Below, one piece after another: positions 12,105-20,016 of a DNA stretch of 28,829 nucleotides (positions are counted from its first letter, which is position 1; every line of letters starts with the position of its first letter). The stretch is from a virus. The stretch covers positions 1 to 28,829 of IMG/VR virus record IMGVR_UViG_3300027969_000338. One strand, 5' to 3'. The notes under the pieces are model-generated. The model was not told the DNA's origin. It ran no database searches and saw only the letters and a list, made by a program, of their open reading frames with translations. Both the position numbers and the translations under genes were made by a program.

Positions 12105-13090
12105 AAATACAGCTTTCTAAATGCGCCCTCGATGCTATCTTGCCACCTCCATTGATCCATCTTTTTATAAATGCTCCATTGATCTATACTCCCAAATAAT
12201 TCTTTAGCTTCCGCAATTGATCTTCCGGGTATGATCTCAGGATAGCAAGTAAACACCACAGGGTTATCGATGTAAGGCAGTACATGAGTAAATACCAAAT
12301 GATCACCCATACCACAATTAAGCACCACAATGGTTTTATCATTAAATCGAATAAAGTTTCTAAAAATCTGCTCATCATGCTCAAACATTTCCGCTTTAGT
12401 TTCTGATCGAATACCACCACCAGGATTTTTCATATGCCAAGTCACAGCATTAGGCACAGCATGAATGTCATAACCCTTTTGATGCAGTCCATAGGTAAAC
12501 AATGTTTCTTCCCTGTGCGCCACCCTAGACAGTCCTAGATTGTAATCATAAACCCCTGCACGATAGAGAAAAGAACAATGCAGATGCTCAACCTTTTTTG
12601 AGTTCTTAATCTTTTCCCATTGGATATTTGGCTCAATGCTAATATGCTCAATCTTGCCTGTAGATAATGAAGTATCAAAATTTGTTGGTGGAGTCAGTAT
12701 CGAGCCGCCTACAGCACCAGTATTTAAATTGTAAGTAGTATGAAAATATAGATTCTCTAAGACATTAGGTTCAGGAATAGCATCATCATCAACTCGCCAT
12801 ACCCAATCAAAGCCCATTGTATTAGCCCTTTGATGGATATAATGCTGACCTTTTTTCTCAGCATACTGCCATTCCCATGCTATCTTTTTACTGTCTAGCA
12901 TCTTAAAGAAATAGGAATAAATCATCTCATTCCGCATATCTTTGGGTTCATCATTGTCATCAAAGATAATCAGTTTATCTACTGGCTTAGTTTGATTAAT
13001 AATGGCACTTAAAACTAAAGGTAGAGTTGTAAAGTATCTACCCCTAGTTGCTACAGAACAAAGAACCTTACCCACGATTCCAAGCACCAA
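12101..13090 (-). CDS. Family-2 glycosyltransferase with GT9-like C-terminal extension, up to 329 aa
   Basis: Residues 1-~245 are a GT2 (GT-A fold) domain: C-S-V-A-T-R-G-R-Y at the start, I-I-F-D-D-N-D, and the metal-binding R-V-D-D-D-A at 99-104. From ~250 the sequence I-V-V-L-N-C-G-M-G-D-H-L-V-F-T-H-V-L-P resembles the N-terminal Rossmann half of GT9 enzymes. The start is uncertain: TTG 13090, GTG 13087 or GTG 13075; the last gives the usual short overlap with the methyltransferase gene. It probably glycosylates a virion protein or host surface glycan. Confidence 0.8.
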   Translation of the reverse strand: MVLGIVGKVLCSVATRGRYFTTLPLVLSAIINQTKPVDKLIIFDDNDEPKDMRNEMIYSYFFKMLDSKKIAWEWQYAEKKGQHYIHQRANTMGFDWVWRVDDDAIPEPNVLENLYFHTTYNLNTGAVGGSILTPPTNFDTSLSTGKIEHISIEPNIQWEKIKNSKKVEHLHCSFLYRAGVYDYNLGLSRVAHREETLFTYGLHQKGYDIHAVPNAVTWHMKNPGGGIRSETKAEMFEHDEQIFRNFIRFNDKTIVVLNCGMGDHLVFTHVLPYIDNPVVFTCYPEIIPGRSIAEAKELFGSIDQWSIYKKMDQWRWQDSIEGAFRKLYL

Positions 13091-13649
13091 TCATTAGATT
13101 GCATCTATTATCTTTGGTAATTTCCTGTGGACTATCTGAAATATGTCCTGCTTCATTAATATATTGCCACTTAAAGCCGTCAAAATGAGATTCATTAAGC
13201 CTGTGCAGTTTATGATGCTCACCCCAAAAGCCTACTGGTTCTTCATGCGGCACAGTAATTAACAATCTCTTACAATGCAGTTTAAGCATTTCGACTATCT
13301 GTAAGCCATTGCTTAAATGTTCTATGACTTCAAAGGCTACTATAGTGTCATAGTTCCATAGTTGTACTTTGTTAATGTCACCATGCAGAAAAGTGCAATA
13401 CTCTGCCCAGTTCTGTTTTGTGGCTACCTGTATGATAGTTTGGTCATAGTCTAATCCTGTGTAGACAATATCGTCATCAAAGAACTGCCGACCATAACCA
13501 GTAGAGCATCCTAATTCAAAGATGTCATTACCCAATAGGTTCTTACTTGCCCATTGGTATCTAGTGGCTTCCCTAGGATAGACTACATCACCTTTAAGAA
13601 AAACTGCTCTCTCAAAGTTATTGCTTAGGTGATACCGAAACTCATCCAT
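13068..13649 (-). CDS. Class I SAM-dependent methyltransferase, 193 aa
   Basis: Motif I is E-L-G-C-S-T-G-Y-G (45-53), then G-L-D-Y (65-68), H-G-D-I at 89-92 and the E-V-I-E-H-L post-motif at 107-112. This is the UbiE/Methyltransf_11-like group. A central V-P-H-E-E-P-V-G-F-W-G-E-H-H-K-L-H segment is common in glycan O-methyltransferases. With two glycosyltransferase genes directly downstream, methylation of a sugar is the best guess. ATG 13649 lies 1 nt after the previous stop. Confidence 0.85.
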   Translation of the reverse strand: MDEFRYHLSNNFERAVFLKGDVVYPREATRYQWASKNLLGNDIFELGCSTGYGRQFFDDDIVYTGLDYDQTIIQVATKQNWAEYCTFLHGDINKVQLWNYDTIVAFEVIEHLSNGLQIVEMLKLHCKRLLITVPHEEPVGFWGEHHKLHRLNESHFDGFKWQYINEAGHISDSPQEITKDNRCNLMIGAWNRG

Positions 13650-13650
13650 T

Positions 13651-13797
13651 TTATTGGACAGTTTCAGTTGGCACTTGGGGAGTAGCCTGTTCCTTTATTT
13701 TGTTAAGTAATACCCATGCACCAGTCTTAGTTGGTAACTCGCCTAGTGTCTGTAATAAGGCATTAACTTCTTCAATAGTAAGTTCTAGTTTTATCAT
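13651..13797 (-). CDS. Small phage protein, 48 aa
   Basis: The frame runs from ATG 13797, with AGAGGAAA before it, to TAA 13651-13653. The sequence (E-L-T-I-E-E-V-N-A-L-L-Q-T-L-G-E-L-P, then W-V-L-L-N-K-I-K-E-Q-A) follows a pattern common to short helical proteins near phage tail and lysis genes. The function is unknown. The next ATG is 1 nt away. Confidence 0.65.
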   Translation of the reverse strand: MIKLELTIEEVNALLQTLGELPTKTGAWVLLNKIKEQATPQVPTETVQ

Positions 13798-13827
13798 ATA
13801 TTTTCCTCTTATGTTGTTTGAAAAATT

Positions 13828-14121
13828 CTACCACGGAACTCCACTTGCTGAAACAGGATTTTTAAGTAATTCTATTTGCTGTGCAAGGGATGCCTCTGTT
13901 GCATCTTTGTCTACTCCACTAGCCCAACACCAATCCAAGACTTCTTGCATAGTTACATTAGCATAAGGAATAGTAGGTGTGCCATCTGCCCATGAGCAAG
14001 TTGAGTATGTAGATGTTGTGTATTCGCCATCAACAGCATTACATTGCCAATGTGCTGTAGTTATAAAACCATTTGCAGTTTCATAGTTTGTCTGTGATAC
14101 ATTCCATGTAAAAGTTGCCAT
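13828..14121 (-). CDS. DUF7936-like small protein, 97 aa
   Basis: It starts M-A-T-F-T-W-N-V, has a T-A-H-W-Q-C strand early and ends A-S-L-A-Q-Q-I-E-L-L-K-N-P-V. This layout is shared by small proteins beside tail-fibre genes in many aquatic phages (DUF7936-like). AAGGAG lies before the ATG. It may be a virion or chaperone-like protein; the position right behind the large fibre gene favours a fibre-related role. Confidence 0.65.
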   Translation of the reverse strand: MATFTWNVSQTNYETANGFITTAHWQCNAVDGEYTTSTYSTCSWADGTPTIPYANVTMQEVLDWCWASGVDKDATEASLAQQIELLKNPVSASGVPW

Positions 14122-14143
14122 TTAATTCTCCTTAAAAATATAA

Positions 14144-17100
14144 TTAACTTGCTATTAAAATTGAAGTTGCAGTAGCATCTAATGCAGAACCAATTGCATT
14201 TGTTATTTGAATATTTGCACCTGAAAGAGTTAAAACACAATTAGTGCCACTTCCATTTGTAACAACTCTAAAACTTCCAGAATTAGCAACAACAATTAAC
14301 ATTCCCCCATATATTTCCGCACCTTGAGAACCAAAATTTGCTTGAATAATATATGTTCCATTAACACTAGATGATAAAGTTAAAATTGTTGCTGTTGCAA
14401 GTCCTGCAACTGCTATTGAACTATATGTACTTCTAAAATTACCTGCAATTAAACCAGTATTTGTTGGTGGTGCTGTAGTGAATCCTGTAGTGCTTACCAA
14501 CAAATTCCCATCATTTGTAAGTCGCATCCGTGTTGAAATTGTAGAGCCATTGTTTGTATTAAAATCAAAAAACCCTTTGTTAGTTGCCCCATCTGCAACA
14601 ACATCTATTGCACCAAGTAATGTAGAACCATTAAAAAATGCAACAGTCCCTGCCGCTCCAGTTGTGCCAGTAGAAGTGTTTTGTAGACTTAATCTTCCTC
14701 TATAAGTTGCATTACCTGTTATTCCTAAAATTCTTTCTGTTCCTCCATAAGAACCATAATCAGGATTTACTGTATTTATACCTACATTACCAGTTGTTGT
14801 AAATGTAGCAACAAGCGCACCATTAGTTGTTATTGCTGTTGGATAAGCATTTAAACTGCCAAAATAAGCAGTATTGTTTGGCACTCCTTGTCCATTTGTT
14901 GAGCCAGTATTATTAAAACCCATTACAGTATTATTTATACCTATGGTTGTTAATAATAATTGGGTATCTAATCCAGCCGCATTTTGAATATAAATTGGAA
15001 CATTAGTAGCAGTAGAAGCCTGTCCTCCAACACCAATGTTGTTTAAGACATTTAAATTACCTGCACTAGTAATTTTTATTGCCTCAGATGTTCCAATTTT
15101 CCATGAATAAAAAGAGGCTCTGTTTTCATTTGCTACATAAACAGAAGAAGCATAATTGTAATTTTGTACTAAATTTAAATTTGACGAAAATGCAGTAAAA
15201 ACTTGGAAAATTTCATTATTGCCATTAGCAACTCCAAAATTTGCACCTCCAGTAGAAGTATGCCCAAGAGCCAATTTTCCACTAGCATCTAGTGTCATTG
15301 CTTGGGTAAAAGTTACTGCATCACTTCCTGTTCCACTCCATGATGTTGTAGATGTTTGCCATTGATGTTGCCCACCTGTTTGAACATATTCTGAAGCATA
15401 CCCTGTGCCTATAAATTTATTTGCACCATCGTAATAAAAATTATTACCTAAATACAAACCAGTATTACCAGTAAATGCACTAAGTGAAACTGTAGCACCA
15501 ACTTGTATTGCTTTAAATGAACTAGCCCAAGCACTAGGAGTAACTCCAAGACCTAGGTTGCCTGATGAGTTAAGTTTTAATTGAGGTGTAGTAGTGTTAC
15601 TAGCAAAATTAAGATACCCACCTTGTATTCCTATATAACCATTATTTACAACACTATCTGTAAATGTAATACTTGCATCAGCACCGCTTGCAAGTGAACC
15701 AACTCTGAATAATTGATTTGCAAATGGTGTAGTTGATGTAAATGTGCTTCTAAGAATGTCTAAAGGAATAGTAGGATTACTAGTTCCTATGCCTACATTG
15801 ACTCCACTTGCTGTGTATACATATTGAGAATCTATTGTTAATTTATTTGTTCCTTTTATATAAAACCTAATATCATCCCATTCACCAGCAGTTGTAGCAT
15901 TACCAATTTGTAAAAAATTACTGGTATAACCTGCTAAAGTCCAACCTGCGACAAGATAGCCTTTAACTGCTGTGTTGGTATTTATATTTCCATCAACATC
16001 TAACTTCCAATTAGGGGACATTCCTATACCTACATTACCATTAGGTATTACTGCTAGTTTTACACTTGCAGTACTTCCACCATATAAATAAAAACTATTT
16101 GGTGCTATAGAACCACTTCCACCAAAACCTATATCGTATCCATAGCCTGTTGTTGTATTTGCAAAAGAAATACTTGAATATACATTTGTACCAACTGATG
16201 TAATTAATTGCGAAGTGCTACCTGAATTTGATAAATGCAAAGTAGCAGTAGGAGTAGGAGTTCCAATACCTAATCGAACATTAGAATTATCCCAAACTAA
16301 ATTTACATTACCACCCAACACTCCACTATTGTTGTATTGAACCATTGTGTTAGTTCCACCAATAGTAGGAGTAATTCCTGAGTAACCTGAATAGCCTGAT
16401 ATTCCTGAGAACCCTGAGTAGCCTGATACACCTGAACCACTATAGCCCGATATACCACTCCATCCGCTGTATCCGCTTGTTCCTGATGCTCCATTCTGTC
16501 CTGAGATACCTGAGTAGCCTGATGCACCATTTGTGCCTGATATGCCTGAATAGCCTGAAAAACCTGATGCACCATTCTGTCCTGAGATTCCTGAGAATCC
16601 ACTATAACCTGATATGCCTGAAAAGCCTGATGCACCTGATATGCCCGAATAACCTGATACACCATTCTGTCCTGAGATTCCACTAGCACCTGAGTAACCT
16701 GATATGCCCGACCACCCTGAAATTCCTGAGAACCCCGAATACCCTGAGTAGCCCGATGTTCCACTTACCCCTGCTGTAATGGCTAAAAATAATGGATGAT
16801 TGTCTGCAAAATCAGTTGTGCCTGTGCCACCTGAAGATATAAGGCTTACTGGGACTGTCCAATAACTATTACTTGTATTTGGATTTATGTTTGTAGGTGT
16901 TCCAGTTATTAACCATGACTGATAATTACCTGATACATTTTGGTCTTGAATAGTAAATTTTTGTGTAGGTTGTAACAATGCTAAAAATATATCTATATCA
17001 TCGCCATTATTTGTAAGATGCGAAATATTTATTTGTGTAGCATTGCTCTGTGTTGCAGTATTCCAAAGTAAAAATCCATTAGCAGGTTGTCCACTTGTTT

Positions 17101-18469
17101 GGACTGCTTCTGCATAATATAAAAATAAACTAGATGATTGTCCTATAGCACCCGAATATCCGCTATAGCCTGAAATTCCTGAGAAACCACTAAACCCACT
17201 AGTTCCTGAGAAGCCTGATGTGCCAACTGCACCGCTATAGCCTGAGTAACCCGAAGTTCCTGAGAATCCTGATGCTCCATTTTGTCCGCTGATACCTGAG
17301 AATCCGCTATACCCACTAATCCCTGAAAAGCCTGATTGACCAACAGCACCTGAGTAACCGCTAATTCCTGAGAAGCCACTCCATCCACTAATTCCGCTGT
17401 AGCCCGATTCGCCTACTGCACCTGAGTAACCTGAGTATCCTGAAGTTCCAACAGCACCCGAATATCCCGAATAACCTGATACTCCGCTTCCGCTGTAGCC
17501 CGATATGCCTGAAAACCCACTATATCCCGATTGACCTGAGAAGCCCGAAGTACCTACTTCTCCCGACCATCCACTATAACCACTAATTCCTGAATCGCCT
17601 GAGAAGCCCGATATACCTGAATCTCCACTCCATCCCGAAATTCCGCTATCACCTGAATACCCTGAGATGCCTGAATCGCCTGACCATCCTGAGATTCCCG
17701 AATCACCGCTAAACCCACTATAGCCCGATATTCCTGAATAGCCCGAATCTCCATTGAGTCCTGAATATCCTGATTCACCGCTGAACCCTGACCAACCACT
17801 TATTCCGCTATCACCGCTGAAGCCCGAAATTCCTGATTCGCCTGACCATCCCGATATACCGCTGTCACCACTAAAACCTGAGTAACCTGATTCACCCGAA
17901 TAACCTGAGAAGCCTGACAAACCCTGTGGTCCAACTATCTGCCCTGCATCATACCAAGCAGAGCCATTCCATACCCAAAGGTTTCCATCAGCAGTAACAA
18001 TGTATGCATCATTAACTTGATTGCCTGTTGGTGGTAAATCGCCAACTGTAGGCACTTCACCTTTAACATTAATGCTTGTACCTTGCTGACCACTATAACC
18101 CGAATATCCGCTTGTTCCTGACTCGCCACTATATCCACTAATCCCCGAATCACCACTATACCCTGAGATGCCGCTATCGCCACTATATCCGCTTATGCCT
18201 GAATCGCCACTAAATCCTGAGATTCCTGAATCACCCGAATATCCTGATATGCCACTAAATCCTGAATAGCCCGACTCGCCCGACCAACCCGATATTCCGC
18301 TAAATCCGCTGTATCCTGAAATACCGCTATATCCGCTGTAGCCCGATATACCTGAGTAACCTCTTGGTCCAAGTATGCCTCTATCGACATTTACTATTTG
18401 TGTTGGTGTAGGAGTAACTGCAATAGTTACATTGTTTTGGTCTACAACTGTTACATTCATATTTCCCAT
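14144..18469 (-). CDS. Large collagen-like tail fibre protein, 1441 aa
   Basis: A short N-terminal part leads into a Gly-X-Ser collagen-like block (~34-132). A small domain follows (V-G-D-L-P-P-T-G-N-Q-V-N-D-A-Y-I-V, then W-V-W-N-G-S-A-W, ~133-178), often seen in phage fibres. Then come a long block (~179-442), a beta domain (~443-562), a third block (~565-699) and a long beta-rich shaft/tip (700-1441) with repeating L-G-I-G-T-P-T-P, V-G-I-G-T-S-N-P and V-G-I-N-T-V-N-P turns. No peptidase-S74 C-terminus is seen. It is probably the host-binding fibre, assembled as a trimer. Confidence 0.85.
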   Translation of the reverse strand: MGNMNVTVVDQNNVTIAVTPTPTQIVNVDRGILGPRGYSGISGYSGYSGISGYSGFSGISGWSGESGYSGFSGISGYSGDSGISGFSGDSGISGYSGDSGISGYSGDSGISGYSGESGTSGYSGYSGQQGTSINVKGEVPTVGDLPPTGNQVNDAYIVTADGNLWVWNGSAWYDAGQIVGPQGLSGFSGYSGESGYSGFSGDSGISGWSGESGISGFSGDSGISGWSGFSGESGYSGLNGDSGYSGISGYSGFSGDSGISGWSGDSGISGYSGDSGISGWSGDSGISGFSGDSGISGYSGWSGEVGTSGFSGQSGYSGFSGISGYSGSGVSGYSGYSGAVGTSGYSGYSGAVGESGYSGISGWSGFSGISGYSGAVGQSGFSGISGYSGFSGISGQNGASGFSGTSGYSGYSGAVGTSGFSGTSGFSGFSGISGYSGYSGAIGQSSSLFLYYAEAVQTSGQPANGFLLWNTATQSNATQINISHLTNNGDDIDIFLALLQPTQKFTIQDQNVSGNYQSWLITGTPTNINPNTSNSYWTVPVSLISSGGTGTTDFADNHPLFLAITAGVSGTSGYSGYSGFSGISGWSGISGYSGASGISGQNGVSGYSGISGASGFSGISGYSGFSGISGQNGASGFSGYSGISGTNGASGYSGISGQNGASGTSGYSGWSGISGYSGSGVSGYSGFSGISGYSGYSGITPTIGGTNTMVQYNNSGVLGGNVNLVWDNSNVRLGIGTPTPTATLHLSNSGSTSQLITSVGTNVYSSISFANTTTGYGYDIGFGGSGSIAPNSFYLYGGSTASVKLAVIPNGNVGIGMSPNWKLDVDGNINTNTAVKGYLVAGWTLAGYTSNFLQIGNATTAGEWDDIRFYIKGTNKLTIDSQYVYTASGVNVGIGTSNPTIPLDILRSTFTSTTPFANQLFRVGSLASGADASITFTDSVVNNGYIGIQGGYLNFASNTTTPQLKLNSSGNLGLGVTPSAWASSFKAIQVGATVSLSAFTGNTGLYLGNNFYYDGANKFIGTGYASEYVQTGGQHQWQTSTTSWSGTGSDAVTFTQAMTLDASGKLALGHTSTGGANFGVANGNNEIFQVFTAFSSNLNLVQNYNYASSVYVANENRASFYSWKIGTSEAIKITSAGNLNVLNNIGVGGQASTATNVPIYIQNAAGLDTQLLLTTIGINNTVMGFNNTGSTNGQGVPNNTAYFGSLNAYPTAITTNGALVATFTTTGNVGINTVNPDYGSYGGTERILGITGNATYRGRLSLQNTSTGTTGAAGTVAFFNGSTLLGAIDVVADGATNKGFFDFNTNNGSTISTRMRLTNDGNLLVSTTGFTTAPPTNTGLIAGNFRSTYSSIAVAGLATATILTLSSSVNGTYIIQANFGSQGAEIYGGMLIVVANSGSFRVVTNGSGTNCVLTLSGANIQITNAIGSALDATATSILIAS
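16372..18370 (-). repeat. Gly-X-Ser (GYSGFSGIS) coding repeats in three blocks
   Basis: The blocks are about 18370-18075, 17935-17145 and 16770-16372, each made of 9-bp units for Gly-X-Ser. X is most often Tyr, Ile, Phe, Trp, Asp or Glu; proline is nearly absent. Synonymous codons vary between units (TCA, AGT, AGC and TCG for Ser), so the DNA is less uniform than the protein. The array could expand or shrink by recombination. Confidence 0.9.
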
Positions 18470-18470
18470 A

Positions 18471-18962
18471 TTAACTTTCTACCACAATTCCGTCACTACG
18501 GACTAGGAATAAAAGAAAAATAATATAATCATTTTGTGGAGTAGTTCCTACAGATGGAAAACTAATTTTTATTCTTCCGGAAAATCCTACACAATCTTGT
18601 GCATTAATATCTAATTCAGGGTCTGTATCAATTAGACTCCATGCTGAATCATCTATAACTAAAGTAAAAAAGCCTGTAGCATCATTCCTGTTTGTAATAG
18701 AAAGTGCAACTGGACTTGGTGGTGGATCATAGTTTGCTATGTCAAAAGTAAGCCCATTGCGAGTATCTGTAATGTTTGACATGGCTCTGCGAATAATAGA
18801 AGCATCAATAGTCGCACCAGTTAAATCAATAGGAGTTACATTGTCATTGGCAGTTAATGCTAGATTCCAGTAGGTGCTTTGCTCCCATACCAGTTCCCCT
18901 GCAATGATAGGATTGTCAAATCCGCTCACCTGAGAAAGTGAGTTTTTGTTAAAAATCGCCAT
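18471..18962 (-). CDS. Putative virion protein upstream of the fibre, 163 aa
   Basis: This beta-rich protein contains T-P-I-D-L-T-G-A-T-I-D-A-S-I-I-R-R, then A-T-G-F-F-T-L-V-I-D-D-S-A-W and R-I-K-I-S-F-P-S. That order resembles an Ig-like or baseplate-upper-type N-terminal fold. It ends 1 nt before the fibre start and is probably a connector or baseplate-decoration protein. There is no firm family assignment. Confidence 0.6.
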   Translation of the reverse strand: MAIFNKNSLSQVSGFDNPIIAGELVWEQSTYWNLALTANDNVTPIDLTGATIDASIIRRAMSNITDTRNGLTFDIANYDPPPSPVALSITNRNDATGFFTLVIDDSAWSLIDTDPELDINAQDCVGFSGRIKISFPSVGTTPQNDYIIFLLFLVRSDGIVVES

Positions 18963-19042
18963 GATTACTCTTTCGCTTAGTTAATAGCCCTATACCCTTA
19001 CAGAGCCACGAATCATGTATTGTTTTGTTTTCTTATTGTAAC

Positions 19043-19198
19043 TTAATTTGTTTCCATTTGTTCAGTTTTTACAGGCATCCATTTGCCTATATAACCTTGC
19101 ATAGAATTAATATATCGAACCATCATTTCCATAGTCCCATCAGGTTTTTGAACCATCTTAAACTCAGGAGTCGAATTAGGATATATGCGATATTCCAT
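19043..19198 (-). CDS. Small protein, 51 aa
   Basis: The frame runs from ATG 19198 (TAATG overlap with the gene before) to TAA 19043-19045. It begins MEYRIYPNSTPEFK and contains D-G-T-M-E-M-M-V-R-Y-I-N. Pairs of short proteins like this often lie between tip and fibre genes. The function is unknown. An 80-nt gap without a clear gene follows before the 163-aa gene. Confidence 0.55.
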   Translation of the reverse strand: MEYRIYPNSTPEFKMVQKPDGTMEMMVRYINSMQGYIGKWMPVKTEQMETN

Positions 19199-19401
19199 TA
19201 TGCTATTTCATAAGAAGCTACTGTTCCAAATTCTCCCTTTTTAGCCCGATTATATATATCCCGACCATAATCCATCTCATCATAAGATGTTGCAGTAAAT
19301 GGTAAAACTTCTTGCATTTCTACAAATTTAACTTCTAAATTAATTGCAGTCATTTCTGCATTTGCATAGACTGGGTTTGTTGCTGATTCTAAAGTAAGCA
19401 T
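19198..19401 (-). CDS. Hypothetical protein, 67 aa
   Basis: It follows the 201-aa fibre-type gene after a 9-nt gap. It contains the acidic segment Y-D-E-M-D-Y-G-R-D-I-Y-N-R-A-K-K-G-E-F-G, which reads like a small folded protein of unknown function that recurs near phage tail fibres. Its stop overlaps the next start (TAATG). Confidence 0.6.
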   Translation of the reverse strand: MLTLESATNPVYANAEMTAINLEVKFVEMQEVLPFTATSYDEMDYGRDIYNRAKKGEFGTVASYEIA

Positions 19402-19410
19402 AATTTTCCT

Positions 19411-20016
19411 TTAAGCAATTCGAAGCCATAGATTACCTGAATTTATTGTGCCATCATCTCCTGAGGTACTTAGAGAAATTGTACAAGCCCTCCATGTGCC
19501 TGATAATCCTAAACCAACTAAACCCCCAACATTTGGTGCATATGAAACAAATGCATTATACCAACTACCACCACCAAGATTTCCTGCCGCATAATTAAGA
19601 GAAGAACCTGCTACAGTACTACCAATAGCATAAAGTGTATTGTTACTATTAATCATTCCTGCTGTATATGTTCCTACTGAACTACCACTTGGTACACCTA
19701 ATGCAACACTTACAGAAGTAGAGCCTGAAGTAGAAATACCATTGCCTCCTGATACAGAAGTTACTCCACTTGATAAAGTGTTTGAGATAGTTACAGAGCC
19801 AGTAGAAGCGGATACAGATATACCAGTACCTGCCGTTAATGAAGTTACTCCTGCATTAGTTAATGTAACAGAACTACCTAGGGCAACAGAACCACCTCCC
19901 GACATTCCTGTTCCTGCTGTTACAGTTAAAGAAGAATTTTGCAATCCATTATTACTTGCTTGTCCTGAAGAATTTACAGTATTAGCAAATTGGCTAAGAT
20001 TAAATGCTTGTGTCAT
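19411..20016 (-). CDS. Gly/Ser/Thr-rich tail fibre protein, 201 aa
   Basis: The N-terminal ~115 residues are imperfect beta repeats: T-A-G-T-G-M-S, T-A-G-T-G-I-S and V-S-G-G-N-G-I-S, each followed by S/T-rich strands such as G-S-V-T-I-S-N-T. This is a common shaft motif of phage fibres. The C-terminus (W-Y-N-A-F-V-S-Y..., ending L-W-L-R-I-A) forms a short tip. It begins in an ATGA overlap with the gpJ-like gene. Confidence 0.75.
   Translation of the reverse strand: MTQAFNLSQFANTVNSSGQASNNGLQNSSLTVTAGTGMSGGGSVALGSSVTLTNAGVTSLTAGTGISVSASTGSVTISNTLSSGVTSVSGGNGISTSGSTSVSVALGVPSGSSVGTYTAGMINSNNTLYAIGSTVAGSSLNYAAGNLGGGSWYNAFVSYAPNVGGLVGLGLSGTWRACTISLSTSGDDGTINSGNLWLRIA

Noticed and set aside
16303-18390. 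Several long alternative reading frames inside the collagen-like gene
   Set aside because: The 9-bp repeats keep other frames open too (Gln/Ala/Ile-rich translations). They have no own start sites and no likeness to proteins; the Gly-X-Ser frame spans 1441 codons with proper ends.
18963-19042. Eight-codon frame M-I-R-G-S-V-R-V in the gap before the 163-aa gene
   Set aside because: It ends at once in TAG and has no ribosome-binding site; it may be a degraded remnant but cannot be supported.
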